NCBI RefSeq assembly: GCF_000164865.1
Contig: NC_014618.1
Coordinates: 2,294,001 to 2,358,000 of the forward strand
Reading direction: 5' to 3'
DNA from: [Enterobacter] lignolyticus SCF1
GTDB lineage: Bacteria > Pseudomonadota > Gammaproteobacteria > Enterobacterales > Enterobacteriaceae
DNA: 64,000 nucleotides
Under the pieces are notes generated by a model. That model saw only the letters and a program-made list of their open reading frames with translations. It was not told where the DNA came from and made no database searches. This document shows, in pieces, positions 24,324 to 33,114 of this stretch; within the stretch, counting starts at the first letter, position 1, and each line of letters starts with the position of its first letter. Made by a program: the position numbers and the translations under genes.

Positions 24324-25451
24324 ATGAAGTCGGGTCGTTATATTGGCGTCATGTCAGGCACCAGCCTTGACGGGGTGGATGTGGTTCTCGCGGCGATCGA
24401 TGACACGATGGTGGCGCAGCAGGCCAGCCTGTCATTTCCGATTCCGATAGCCATAAAAGAAGCGATTCTGGCGATCTGCCAGGGCCAGCAGCTGACATTA
24501 TCGCAGCTGGGGCAGCTCGATACCCGACTGGGACGCCTGTTTGCCGATGCCGTGCTGGCGCTGATGGCGCAGGAGCGTCTTGCCGCCCACGACGTGATCG
24601 CAGTGGGTTGTCATGGGCAAACCGTCTGGCATGAGCCCACCGGCGAGGCGCCGCATACGATGCAAATCGGCGACAACAACGTCATTGCGGCCCGTACCGG
24701 TATTACGGTCGTCGGCGATTTTCGCCGCCGCGATATCGCGCTGGGCGGCCAGGGCGCGCCGCTGGTACCCGCCTTCCATCACGCGCTGCTGGCGCATCCG
24801 ACGGAGCGTCGGGTGGTGCTGAATATTGGCGGCATCGCCAACCTGTCGCTGTTGTTTCCCGGGCAGCCGGTGCGAGGACACGATACCGGCCCCGGCAATA
24901 TGCTGATGGACGCCTGGATCTGGCGGCAGTGCGGTAAACCGTATGATAAAGATGCGGAATGGGGCAGCTCCGGCAAGGTGATCCTGCCGCTGCTGCAGTC
25001 AATGCTCAGCGACCCTTGGTTTTCGCTGCCCGCGCCCAAAAGCACCGGGCGAGAATATTTCAATTACGGCTGGCTGGAGCGTCATCTGGCGCACTATCCA
25101 GGGCTGGCGCCGCATGATGTTATGGCGACGCTGGTGGAATTAACCGCGGTGACCATCAGCGAGCAGGTGCTGCTCAGCGGCGGCTGCGAACGGCTGCTGG
25201 TCTGCGGCGGCGGGAGCCGCAATCCGCTGCTGATGGCGCGCCTGGCGGGGCAGCTTGCCGGCACCGAAGTGGCAACCACCGATGCCTGGGGCGTCAGCGG
25301 CGACGATATGGAAGCGCTGGCGTTTGCCTGGCTTGCCTGGCGGACGCTCGCCGGACTGCCGGGAAATCTCCCTTCGGTGACCGGCGCCAGCGACGCGACG
25401 GTACTTGGCGCTATTTTTCCCGCCAACGGACAAAGACCAGGAATTAACTGA
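24324..25451 (+). CDS. anmK: Anhydro-N-acetylmuramic acid kinase
   Basis: AnmK cleaves and phosphorylates 1,6-anhydro-MurNAc to MurNAc-6-phosphate, allowing recovered cell-wall sugar to be reused. The 375-residue protein (E. coli 369) shows the sugar-kinase/ASKHA fold: phosphate loop GVMSGTSLDGVD at residues 8-19, the catalytic-base region GDFRRRDIALGGQGAPL near 130, and the adenosine motif CGGGSRN near 300. AAGGAAGG lies just upstream of the start. It begins a rightward cluster with mliC, pdxH, tyrS and pdxY. The 280-base spacer to slyB should contain both promoters. Confidence 0.95.
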   Translation: MKSGRYIGVMSGTSLDGVDVVLAAIDDTMVAQQASLSFPIPIAIKEAILAICQGQQLTLSQLGQLDTRLGRLFADAVLALMAQERLAAHDVIAVGCHGQTVWHEPTGEAPHTMQIGDNNVIAARTGITVVGDFRRRDIALGGQGAPLVPAFHHALLAHPTERRVVLNIGGIANLSLLFPGQPVRGHDTGPGNMLMDAWIWRQCGKPYDKDAEWGSSGKVILPLLQSMLSDPWFSLPAPKSTGREYFNYGWLERHLAHYPGLAPHDVMATLVELTAVTISEQVLLSGGCERLLVCGGGSRNPLLMARLAGQLAGTEVATTDAWGVSGDDMEALAFAWLAWRTLAGLPGNLPSVTGASDATVLGAIFPANGQRPGIN

Positions 25452-25534
25452 CAGAGCCGAACAATCGCAGCGATTACAATGGAATTATACCAGGAGGGCG
25501 CCAGCGCCCTCCGTGACCAGGAAAGTCGTAAGGC

Positions 25535-25864
25535 ATGCTAATGAAAAAATTACTTCTCGCTGTTGTCCCCTTTATGCTCGCCGGGTGTAGCTACTACAAC
25601 CAGTTTGTCGAGCGGATGCAAACCAATAAGCTGGAATACCAGTGCGATGAAAAACCGCTGACCGTTAATCTCAACAATACGCGCCAGCAGGTGAGTTTCA
25701 TTTACGATAACAAGCTCCTGAACCTGACCCAGGGGATCTCCGCCTCCGGAACGCGTTATACCGACGGCATCTACGTCTTCTGGTCGAAAGGCAACGAAGC
25801 GACGGTGTACAAGCGTGACCGTATCGTCCTGAATAACTGCCAGTTACAAACCCCGAAGCGTTGA
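25535..25864 (+). CDS. mliC: Membrane-bound lysozyme inhibitor MliC (YdhA)
   Basis: MliC is a lipoprotein that inhibits C-type lysozyme, protecting peptidoglycan from host attack. At 109 residues it equals E. coli MliC. The signal peptide ends in lipobox MLAGCSYY. The lysozyme-binding motif of the C-terminal beta-barrel is present as GISASGTRYTDG and YVFWSKGNEATVYK. A second ATG two codons in (25541) has better Shine-Dalgarno spacing and may be the true start. It lies 83 bases after anmK and 57 before pdxH, in the conserved order. Confidence 0.93.
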   Translation: MLMKKLLLAVVPFMLAGCSYYNQFVERMQTNKLEYQCDEKPLTVNLNNTRQQVSFIYDNKLLNLTQGISASGTRYTDGIYVFWSKGNEATVYKRDRIVLNNCQLQTPKR

Positions 25865-25921
25865 GATTTTCAGCCCGGCGGCGCACAATAGCGTCACCGA
25901 ATGATTGATATCCTGAACGCT

Positions 25922-26578
25922 ATGTCTGATAACGACGATCTGCAGCAAATCGCGCATCTGCGCCGTGAATATACCCGTGGCGGTCTTCGCCGCCGCGATC
26001 TTCCCGCTGAACCTCTGGCTCTGTTTGAACGCTGGTTGGGTCAGGCCTGCGAGGCAAAACTTCCCGATCCAACCGCGATGGTCGTAGCGACTGTCGACGA
26101 AAACGGACAACCCTGGCAGCGCATTGTGTTGCTCAAGCAATATGATGAAAAAGGCCTGGTTTTTTTCACCAACCTTGGTAGCCGCAAGGCGCACCAGATC
26201 GAGAAAAACCCGCATGTTAGCCTGCTTTTCCCCTGGCATATGCTGGAGCGACAGGTCATGGTGGTCGGCAAAGCCGAGCGCTTGTCCACGCTGGAAGAGG
26301 TCAAATACATCCGTAGTCGCCCCCGCGACAGCCAGATAGCCGCATGGGTTTCAAAGCAATCAAGCCGTATCTCCGCCCGCGGGATCCTTGAGAGCAAATT
26401 CCTCGAACTGAAACAGAAATTCCAGCAGGGCGAAGTTCCGCTGCCGAGCTTTTGGGGCGGTTTTCGCATCACTATCGAGCAGATGGAGTTCTGGCAGGGG
26501 GGCGAACACCGCCTGCACGATCGATTTTTATACCAGCGCGACAACGGCGCGTGGAAAATCGATCGACTCGCGCCTTAA
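25922..26578 (+). CDS. pdxH: Pyridoxamine/pyridoxine 5'-phosphate oxidase
   Basis: PdxH is a dimeric FMN enzyme that oxidises pyridoxine and pyridoxamine 5'-phosphate to pyridoxal 5'-phosphate, the last step of vitamin B6 synthesis and salvage. The 218-residue form starting MSDNDDLQQIAHLRREY equals E. coli PdxH; an in-frame ATG at 25901 would add seven unconserved residues. FMN- and PLP-binding segments RIVLLK, SRKAHQIEKNPH and WVSKQSSRIS are conserved. Its place before tyrS and pdxY, a B6-salvage kinase, is the conserved enteric arrangement. Confidence 0.96.
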   Translation: MSDNDDLQQIAHLRREYTRGGLRRRDLPAEPLALFERWLGQACEAKLPDPTAMVVATVDENGQPWQRIVLLKQYDEKGLVFFTNLGSRKAHQIEKNPHVSLLFPWHMLERQVMVVGKAERLSTLEEVKYIRSRPRDSQIAAWVSKQSSRISARGILESKFLELKQKFQQGEVPLPSFWGGFRITIEQMEFWQGGEHRLHDRFLYQRDNGAWKIDRLAP

Positions 26579-26704
26579 TTGCGTAATTTGTTGTTTTAAG
26601 CGTTGGCACAAACCTGGCTGGCGCTTTATGCTATGAACCCTTCGCATCTGGCGAAACGTCGTGTACCGGCAAAGGTGCAGCCTGTTTTATACATGGAGAT
26701 TTTG

Positions 26705-27979
26705 ATGGCAAGCAGTAACTTGATTAAACAATTGCAAGAGCGGGGCCTCGTGGCTCAGGTGACGGACGAGGAAGCGTTAGCAGAGCGACTGGCGCAAGGC
26801 CCGATCGCGCTCTATTGCGGCTTCGATCCCACCGCTGACAGCTTGCATTTGGGGCATCTTGTTCCCTTGTTATGCCTCAAACGCTTCCAGCAGGCAGGCC
26901 ATAAGCCTGTAGCGCTGGTAGGCGGCGCGACCGGTCTGATTGGCGACCCAAGCTTTAAGGCCGCGGAGCGTAAGCTGAACACCGAAGATACCGTCCAGGA
27001 ATGGGTAGATAAAATTCGCAAACAGGTGGCGCCGTTCCTCGATTTCGACTGCGGTGATAACTCCGCCATTGCGGCGAACAACTACGACTGGTTTGGCGGC
27101 ATGAACGTGCTAACCTTCCTGCGCGATATCGGTAAACATTTTTCCGTTAACCAGATGATCAACAAAGAAGCGGTGAAGCAGCGTCTGAACCGCGACGACC
27201 AGGGCATCTCGTTTACCGAATTCTCCTACAACCTGCTGCAGGGCTACGATTTCGCCTGCCTGAACAAGCTGCACGGCGTCGCGCTGCAGATTGGCGGCTC
27301 CGATCAGTGGGGGAATATTACCTCCGGTATCGACCTGACCCGTCGTCTGCACCAGAACCAGGTCTTCGGTCTGACCGTGCCGCTGATCACGAAAGCGGAC
27401 GGCACCAAATTCGGTAAGACCGAAGGCGGCGCGGTATGGCTGGATCCGAAAAAGACCAGTCCGTACAAGTTCTACCAGTTCTGGATCAACACCGCGGATG
27501 CCGATGTGTACCGCTTCCTGAAGTTCTTTACCTTCATGGACATTGAAGAGATCAATGCGCTGGAAGAAGAGGACAAAAACAGCGGTAAAGCGCCGCGCGC
27601 GCAGTACGTGCTGGCCGATCAGGTTACCCGTCTGGTTCACGGCGAAGAAGGCCTGGCGGCGGCGAAACGCATCACTGAAAGCCTGTTCAACGGCACCCTG
27701 AGCTCGCTCAGCGAAGCTGACTTTGAGCAGCTGGCGCAGGACGGCGTACCGATGGTCGAGATGGAAAAGGGCGCTGACCTGATGCAGGCGCTGGTCGATT
27801 CCGAGCTGCAGCCTTCCCGCGGTCAGGCGCGCAAAACCATTGCGTCTAACGCCATCACCATTAACGGTGAAAAGCAGTCCGATCCGGAATACGCCTTCGT
27901 TGACGGCGATCGTCTGTATGGCCGCTATACGCTGCTGCGCCGCGGTAAGAAAAACTACTGCCTCATCTGCTGGAAGTAA
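26705..27979 (+). CDS. tyrS: Tyrosyl-tRNA synthetase
   Basis: TyrS charges tRNA-Tyr with tyrosine. The 424-residue protein matches E. coli TyrS over its full length. The class I motifs are present as HLGHL (the HIGH motif) near residue 46 and KFGKT (the KMSKS motif) near 235, followed by an anticodon-arm domain and a C-terminal S4 RNA-binding domain (about 355-424). The conserved MASSNLIKQLQERG start at 26705 is preceded by GGAG; the open frame back to 26603 is not conserved. It is followed by a terminator-like hairpin and then pdxY. Confidence 0.98.
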   Translation: MASSNLIKQLQERGLVAQVTDEEALAERLAQGPIALYCGFDPTADSLHLGHLVPLLCLKRFQQAGHKPVALVGGATGLIGDPSFKAAERKLNTEDTVQEWVDKIRKQVAPFLDFDCGDNSAIAANNYDWFGGMNVLTFLRDIGKHFSVNQMINKEAVKQRLNRDDQGISFTEFSYNLLQGYDFACLNKLHGVALQIGGSDQWGNITSGIDLTRRLHQNQVFGLTVPLITKADGTKFGKTEGGAVWLDPKKTSPYKFYQFWINTADADVYRFLKFFTFMDIEEINALEEEDKNSGKAPRAQYVLADQVTRLVHGEEGLAAAKRITESLFNGTLSSLSEADFEQLAQDGVPMVEMEKGADLMQALVDSELQPSRGQARKTIASNAITINGEKQSDPEYAFVDGDRLYGRYTLLRRGKKNYCLICWK

Positions 27980-27994
27980 TCTTTCAGGAATAAC

Positions 27995-28016
27995 AGGGCG
28001 TGGGAAACCACGCCCT
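27995..28016 (+). terminator. Hairpin between tyrS and pdxY
   Basis: A perfect 9-bp stem AGGGCGTGG / CCACGCCCT with a GAAA tetraloop is followed by TTCTTTTATG. It ends tyrS, perhaps with partial readthrough into pdxY 24 bases later. Confidence 0.75.
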
Positions 28017-28039
28017 TTCTTTTATGTGTGGATAATAAA

Positions 28040-28900
28040 ATGAAGAACATCCTCGCTATCCAGTCTCATGTTGTTTTTGGCCATGCCGGCAACAGCGCCG
28101 CGGAGTTTCCGATGCGCCGCCTGGGCGCTAACGTCTGGCCGCTGAACACCGTTCAGTTTTCCAACCACACGCAGTATGGCAAATGGACCGGCTGCGTGAT
28201 GCCTCCGGCGCATCTGACCGAAATTGTTCAGGGGATTGCGGATATCGATAAGCTGAAAAGCTGCGATGCCGTACTGAGCGGCTATCTGGGATCTGCCGAG
28301 CAGGGCGAACATATTCTTGGCATCGTTCGTCAGGTGAAAGCGGCGAATCCGCAGGCGAAATATTTCTGTGACCCGGTGATGGGACACCCTGAAAAAGGCT
28401 GCATCGTGGCGCCGGGCGTTGCGGAGTTTCACGTCCGTCATGCGCTGCCGGCGAGCGACATTATCGTGCCGAACCTGATTGAGCTTGAGATCCTCTGCGG
28501 CCATGCGGTGAACAGCGTGGAAGAGGCGGTGGCTGCGGCCCGCGAGCTTATCGCCCAGGGGCCGGAAATCGTGCTGGTTAAGCATCTGGCCCGCGCCGGA
28601 CGCAGCGCGCAGCGCTTTGAAATGCTGCTGGTGACTGCCCGCGAAGCGTGGCATATCAGCCGCCCGCTGGTTGATTTTGGCGTGCGTCAGCCGGTTGGCG
28701 TCGGTGACGTTACCAGTGGACTGCTGCTGGTTAAGCTGCTGCAGGGGGCATCGCTGCGTGATGCGCTGGAGCACGTCACCGCGGCGGTTTATGAAATTAT
28801 GGAGGCGACGCACCGGATGGGTGAATACGAGCTTCAGGTGGTTGCTGCGCAGGACAGAATTGCGCAGCCGGAGTATGCCTTCAGCGCAACGGCGCTGTAA
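28040..28900 (+). CDS. pdxY: Pyridoxal kinase PdxY
   Basis: PdxY phosphorylates pyridoxal to pyridoxal 5'-phosphate in B6 salvage. The 286-residue ribokinase-fold protein corresponds to E. coli PdxY (287 aa). The anion-hole/ATP motif GVGDVTSGLLLV near residue 220 is present, as are the conserved FCDPVMGHPEKGCIV near 115 and the N-terminal ILAIQSHVVFGHAGN. The ATG at 28040 gives the conserved start; a GTG four codons upstream is possible. The functional link with pdxH two genes upstream is clear. Confidence 0.96.
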   Translation: MKNILAIQSHVVFGHAGNSAAEFPMRRLGANVWPLNTVQFSNHTQYGKWTGCVMPPAHLTEIVQGIADIDKLKSCDAVLSGYLGSAEQGEHILGIVRQVKAANPQAKYFCDPVMGHPEKGCIVAPGVAEFHVRHALPASDIIVPNLIELEILCGHAVNSVEEAVAAARELIAQGPEIVLVKHLARAGRSAQRFEMLLVTAREAWHISRPLVDFGVRQPVGVGDVTSGLLLVKLLQGASLRDALEHVTAAVYEIMEATHRMGEYELQVVAAQDRIAQPEYAFSATAL

Positions 28901-28906
28901 TGACGA

Positions 28907-28930
28907 CAGCCCGGAGCGTCCTCCGGGCTG
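28907..28930. terminator. Terminator between pdxY and gstA
   Basis: A perfect 10-bp stem CAGCCCGGAG / CTCCGGGCTG with a 4-base loop lies between the convergent genes, with a modest T run on the + side. Confidence 0.75.
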
Positions 28931-28939
28931 GTTTCAGGA

Positions 28940-29545
28940 TTAGTTCAGACCTTCCGCGGCAAGCGCCGCCTTCACGGCCGGACGCGCCGCTACGCGCGCC
29001 ATGTAGGCTTCAATATTTTTCAGCGCGCTCATATCCAGCTTCACGGCGCGAGCCCAGCGCAGCACGGTGAAAAGATAGGCGTCGGCGATAGTAAACCGCG
29101 GGCCGCTTACCCATTCCACATTCTGCAGGGATTCATTCACGTACTGCAGTTTCTTTTCCAGCAGCGCCCGCGCGGTCGGCTTGTAATCTTCCGGGGTGTC
29201 CGGACGGAACAGCGGGGTGAAGCCTTTATGCAGCTCGGTGGCCACGTAGTTCAGCCACTCCAGGGTTCTGTAGCGCGCGATGCTGCCCGTGGGCGCCAGC
29301 AGCTGACGGTCCGCTTTCGTGTCGGCGATATACTGCATGATGGCGACGCCTTCGGTCAGCAGCGTATTGTCGTCCAGAAGCAGGGCGGGAACCTGGCCTT
29401 TCGGGTTTACTTTCAGGAAATCGTCGCCGTTTTCCAGCTGTTTTTTGGCAAGATCAACACCGGTAAGTGAGAAGTCGAGCCCGCTCTCACGCAGGGTGAT
29501 ATGGGAAGCAAGAGAGCACGCGCCGGGTTTGTAGAACAATTTCAT
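28940..29545 (-). CDS. gstA: Glutathione S-transferase GstA (beta class)
   Basis: GstA is a 201-residue cytoplasmic glutathione transferase, the same length as in E. coli, that conjugates electrophiles and also has peroxidase activity. The N-terminal thioredoxin-like domain has the beta-class cysteine Cys10 in PGACSLASH and the glutathione-binding VPALLLDD and LTEGVAIMQY motifs. The C-terminal all-helical domain has the FTIADAYLFTVLRW signature. It lies between pdxY and dtpA, as in E. coli. Confidence 0.95.
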   Translation of the reverse strand: MKLFYKPGACSLASHITLRESGLDFSLTGVDLAKKQLENGDDFLKVNPKGQVPALLLDDNTLLTEGVAIMQYIADTKADRQLLAPTGSIARYRTLEWLNYVATELHKGFTPLFRPDTPEDYKPTARALLEKKLQYVNESLQNVEWVSGPRFTIADAYLFTVLRWARAVKLDMSALKNIEAYMARVAARPAVKAALAAEGLN

Positions 29546-29635
29546 GACTCATTCCTTTTGACAGAGATGTCTCTCTATCCTGCGGCGCAGTTCAGGAAAA
29601 AACAAGATTCTTTCGTGATGTCGTAAGCAAAAAAA

Positions 29636-29660
29636 AACCGCTGAGACGAACCCAGCGGTT
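29636..29660 (-). terminator. Terminator after dtpA
   Basis: On the minus strand an 8-bp stem AACCGCTG / CAGCGGTT is followed by an uninterrupted T run of nine (the A run at 29629-29637), a strong terminator for dtpA. Confidence 0.88.
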
Positions 29661-29686
29661 TGCAAAAAATCGTTTCCCGAAGAGCG

Positions 29687-31192
29687 TTACGCGGTAGCGG
29701 TTTCGCTCGATTTCGCAGAGGCGCTGTCATCCTGCGTCATGCGGTTCAGCTTCGGCGCAGTCAGCAGCATCAGGATGGCAATGACGGCGGTCGCGATACC
29801 GATCTGCATGAACACGCGGCCATATACGTCCAGAGACATCAGCGGGTCGGTGACGTTTTCCGGTACCGCCATCAGGTTGGCGATTTTACCCGCGATAATC
29901 GCGGCGCCCGCGGTGGTCAGGAACCAGCTACCCATGATGAAGCCCATCAGACGCTGCGGCACCAGCTGCGCCACCATTGCCAGACCCAGGCCGGAAATCA
30001 TCAGTTCGCCGATGGACTGCAGCGCGTAGCTCAGGATCAGCCAGTTAACGGAGACGATACCGGCGTCGCTGGCGAATTTGGCGCCCAGCGGCAGTACCAG
30101 GAATGCGCCGGAGCACAGCACCATACCGATAGCGAATTTGTGCGGCATCGGCAGACGGTCGCCCATTTTGTTGTAGATAGCGGCCAGAATCGGGCTACCA
30201 ATCATGATCCAGAACGGGTTCAGCGCCTGATACTGCTCCGGTTCGAACGCGATGCCCAGAATAGAGTGCTCAACGTTACGAATCGCGAAGAAGTTCAGCG
30301 AGGTCGGCATCTGGCTGTACAGCACGAAGAAGATAACGGCTTCCAGCATCAGGATAAAGGCCACGATCATCTTACGACGAGCGGCACCCTGCATTGCGAA
30401 GGCTTCTTTCGCGAAGATGCAGATGATGCCCAGAGCAACCACACCCAGAACAGCGCGTGCAACGCCCTGGTTATGCAGCAGCCAGGTCGCGATAGCGGCG
30501 AGGATCACAACGCCCACGATGGTCGCCAGCAGTTTGCCAATGTGTACCGGTTCGAAGTCCGGTTTGGAACCGTACTGCTTAACCCATTTTTTGCAGAAAG
30601 CAAAGTTCACTACGGTGATCAGCATACCGACCACGCTCAGTGAAAACGCGACGCTCCAGCCAAATTTGGCGGCGAGCCACGGCGTTGCCAGCATAGAGAA
30701 GAAAGAACCGATGTTCACGGACATGTAGTACATGGTGAATGCACCGTCCAGACGCGGGTCATCTTTCGCATAGCAGGTAGAGAGCAGGGAGGACGGGTTA
30801 GCTTTGAAAAGACCGTTACCCACGGCGATAGTCGCCATACCCATGTAGACGACAGCTGCGTCATGGCCGGACCATGCTACCAGCGCATAGCCGATCGCCA
30901 GCACGATGGCGCCCAGCATAATAACGCGTTTGGTACCCAGAACTTTGTCACCCAGCCAGCCGCCGATAGCAACCAGACCGTACACCAGAGCACTAAAGGA
31001 CGAAAACAGCGTAATAGAATCCGCTTCAGACATACCCAGTTGTTTCACCAGGTAAACGGCCATGATCCCTTGCAGGCCGTAATAACCGAAACGTTCCCAA
31101 AGTTCGATAGAGAAGATGAGATAGAACGCTTTCGGCTGTTTGAAAGCGTTCAGACTCACGCTTTCTGCTGGTTTATTGTTTGCAGTAGACAC
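29687..31192 (-). CDS. dtpA: Dipeptide/tripeptide permease DtpA (TppB)
   Basis: DtpA is a proton-dependent oligopeptide transporter of the POT/PTR family, taking up di- and tripeptides. The 501-residue protein has about 14 helices and is close to E. coli DtpA (500 aa). The family motifs ExxERFGYYG (in ELWERFGYYGLQG) and GDKVLGTKRVI are present near residues 30-90. The start is GTG at 31192, with GAGG upstream. E. coli dtpA needs OmpR and has a long upstream region. Here too 585 bases without a clear gene precede it. Confidence 0.96.
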   Translation of the reverse strand: MSTANNKPAESVSLNAFKQPKAFYLIFSIELWERFGYYGLQGIMAVYLVKQLGMSEADSITLFSSFSALVYGLVAIGGWLGDKVLGTKRVIMLGAIVLAIGYALVAWSGHDAAVVYMGMATIAVGNGLFKANPSSLLSTCYAKDDPRLDGAFTMYYMSVNIGSFFSMLATPWLAAKFGWSVAFSLSVVGMLITVVNFAFCKKWVKQYGSKPDFEPVHIGKLLATIVGVVILAAIATWLLHNQGVARAVLGVVALGIICIFAKEAFAMQGAARRKMIVAFILMLEAVIFFVLYSQMPTSLNFFAIRNVEHSILGIAFEPEQYQALNPFWIMIGSPILAAIYNKMGDRLPMPHKFAIGMVLCSGAFLVLPLGAKFASDAGIVSVNWLILSYALQSIGELMISGLGLAMVAQLVPQRLMGFIMGSWFLTTAGAAIIAGKIANLMAVPENVTDPLMSLDVYGRVFMQIGIATAVIAILMLLTAPKLNRMTQDDSASAKSSETATA

Positions 31193-31614
31193 ATATACCT
31201 CTTTTTTTACATCCCATTTTAACGGGGGGTTCTGGGCGTGATGCTCATATGGACATCCGCCTTATAGTTATTCTTGGAGGGGAAAACGGCAGGTAATGTT
31301 CACTATCCTGGCGGATCAGGCAAGGGGTTTGTAATATTCTGTTACACATATCAGATGCGTTATAATCTCCCGGACATACAAATGTTATTCAGCGTTAAAT
31401 CTTTCCGTTTCGTTTCTTCTGGTTTTTTTCACTACTTTTAAGGGGTGAAACCCGGAGCGTGGCGATATGTTCTGCTATTTTGCCGTGATTGCAGTTATAT
31501 GGACCAATATTAGGAATAATACTGGTGTTATGTCTGGTTAAAAAATGGTTAACCCTTGTTCCGGCAATGCATTTCGACGCTTTGCATAACATGTTTGTAA
31601 CGTTATGTTATCGA

Positions 31615-31630
31615 GGTGATCCACATCACA
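31615..31630. promoter_or_regulatory. CRP-like site upstream of dtpA
   Basis: GGTGA-TCCACA-TCACA matches 9 of 10 conserved bases of the CRP consensus TGTGA-N6-TCACA. It lies about 425 bases from the dtpA start, so its target is unclear. Confidence 0.45.
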
Positions 31631-31738
31631 TTTATATAGAATTTTTTTCTGATAAATAAACGATTAACCTGCGAGAGCGGTTAAGAGGCAGAGAATCATA
31701 CGTCGGTATTGGGAAAATATGGTCAGATAGCGGGGGAA

Positions 31739-31764
31739 GATCGCCGCGGGGGAGTGCGGCGATC
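31739..31764 (-). terminator. Hairpin after nth
   Basis: A perfect 9-bp stem GATCGCCGC / GCGGCGATC with an 8-base loop lies just past the nth stop codon, at the end of the rsx-nth operon. It lacks a clear T run. Confidence 0.6.
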
Positions 31765-31777
31765 GAATACATCGCGA

Positions 31778-32413
31778 CTAGAGTTCGACCTTCTCTTTGA
31801 ATTCGCAGAGATCTTCAATCAGGCATGAGCCGCAGCGCGGTTTTCTGGCGATGCAGGTATAGCGGCCGTGCAGTATCAGCCAGTGGTGACAGTCGACTTT
31901 AAACTCCGCCGGAACGACTTTGAGAAGCTTCTCCTCAACCTGCTCAACGTTTTTGCCGGGGGCGAAGTTCGTGCGGTTGCAGACGCGAAAGATATGGGTG
32001 TCTACGGCAATCGTCGGCCAGCCAAAGGCGGTATTCAGCACCACGTTCGCGGTCTTACGCCCAACGCCCGGCAGCGCCTCCAGCGCGGCGCGATCTTCCG
32101 GTACATTCCCGCCGTGCTGCTCCAGCAGGATGCGGCAGGTTTTAATCACGTTCTCGGCCTTACTGTTAAATAAACCGATGGTTTTGATGTATTCCTTTAC
32201 GCCGTCAACCCCCAGCCCGAGCATGGCCTGCGGCGTGTTGGCCACCGGATAAAGCTTCGCCGTGGCTTTGTTGACGCTGACGTCCGTTGCCTGTGCGGAC
32301 AGCAGCACCGCGATCAGCAGCTCGAAAGGGCTGGTGAAGTTCAGCTCCGTCGTCGGATGTGGGTTGTTATCGCGTAGCCGGGTCAGAATTTCGAGCCGCT
32401 TCTCTTTATTCAT
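31778..32413 (-). CDS. nth: Endonuclease III
   Basis: Nth is a DNA glycosylase/AP lyase that removes oxidised pyrimidines in base-excision repair. It has 211 residues, as in E. coli. The helix-hairpin-helix LPGVGRKTANVV carries catalytic Lys120, and Asp138 is in AVDTHIF. The C-terminal [4Fe-4S] ligands follow the pattern C-x6-C-x2-C-x5-C (CIARKPRCGSCLIEDLC). Its ATG overlaps the rsxE stop (ATGA), so it is translated as the last gene of rsxABCDGE-nth. Confidence 0.98.
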   Translation of the reverse strand: MNKEKRLEILTRLRDNNPHPTTELNFTSPFELLIAVLLSAQATDVSVNKATAKLYPVANTPQAMLGLGVDGVKEYIKTIGLFNSKAENVIKTCRILLEQHGGNVPEDRAALEALPGVGRKTANVVLNTAFGWPTIAVDTHIFRVCNRTNFAPGKNVEQVEEKLLKVVPAEFKVDCHHWLILHGRYTCIARKPRCGSCLIEDLCEFKEKVEL

Positions 32414-33111
32414 GATGCCTTCCCTGGGGTGGTGTCTACGGTAACGTCGACGCTTTGCCGACGTGCGCTGGCGCGACGCTTCGCGCGTTCATCAATCAGG
32501 TATTTTACGGCGAGCAGCATGCCAAGGCCAATAAAGGCGCCAGGGGGCAGCATCGCCAGCAGGAACGGCGTATCGGTATGGAACACCTCGATGCGCAGGA
32601 CCTTCGCCCAGCTTCCCAGCAGGCCGTCCGCCCCGTCAAAGAGCGTACCGTTGCCGATAATTTCGCGCAGCGACCCGAGGACAAACATCGCGCAGGTGGC
32701 GCCCATTCCGATGGAGAACCCATCAAGCGCTGAAAGCGCCGGGCCTTTTTTCGCCGCGAACGCTTCCGCGCGGCCGACGACGATGCAGTTGGTCACGATC
32801 AGCGGAATAAAGATGCCCAATGACTGGTACAGGCCGAAGGCGTAGGCGTTGATCAGCATTTGCACCACGCTCACCACCGAGGCGATGATCATGACGTAAA
32901 TGGGGATACGAATTTCCGACGGCGTCCAGCGGCGCAGCAGGGAAATCGTCAGGTTGGTTAACGTCAGCACCAGCGTGGTGGCCAGTCCGAGCCCAAGGGC
33001 ATTCGTTGCCGTTGAGGTCACCGCCAGCAGCGGGCACATCCCCAGCAGCTGCACCAGCGATGAGTTATTTTTCCACAGTCCCTGGACGATAATGTCTTTA
33101 ATTTCGCTCAT
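32410..33111 (-). CDS. rsxE: Electron transport complex subunit RsxE (RnfE)
   Basis: RsxE is an inner-membrane subunit of the Rsx/Rnf complex, which uses NADH-type electrons to keep the SoxR iron-sulfur sensor reduced. The 233-residue protein (E. coli 231) has about six membrane helices and the conserved LGLCPLLAVT-type segment (here LLGMCPLLAVTSTATN near residue 25), mirrored in RsxA. The soluble C-terminal tail is basic and variable. It starts 3 bases after rsxG and overlaps nth by 4 bases. Confidence 0.95.
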   Translation of the reverse strand: MSEIKDIIVQGLWKNNSSLVQLLGMCPLLAVTSTATNALGLGLATTLVLTLTNLTISLLRRWTPSEIRIPIYVMIIASVVSVVQMLINAYAFGLYQSLGIFIPLIVTNCIVVGRAEAFAAKKGPALSALDGFSIGMGATCAMFVLGSLREIIGNGTLFDGADGLLGSWAKVLRIEVFHTDTPFLLAMLPPGAFIGLGMLLAVKYLIDERAKRRASARRQSVDVTVDTTPGKAS

Positions 33112-33114
33112 GAT

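Larger units (their letters stand above)
31193..31777. other. Long upstream region of dtpA
   Basis: These 585 bases between dtpA and nth contain no conserved gene. A TATAAT at 31361-31366 on the + strand, a 24-codon hydrophobic frame with GGAG upstream (31467-31541), an inverted repeat ATAACAT/ATGTTAT (31586-31611), a CRP-like site (31615-31630) and the nth terminator can be seen. No OmpR site was assigned. Confidence 0.5.

Noticed and set aside
31395..31592. 65-codon minus-strand frame upstream of dtpA
   Set aside because: No start signal or family resemblance; it sits in non-coding DNA.
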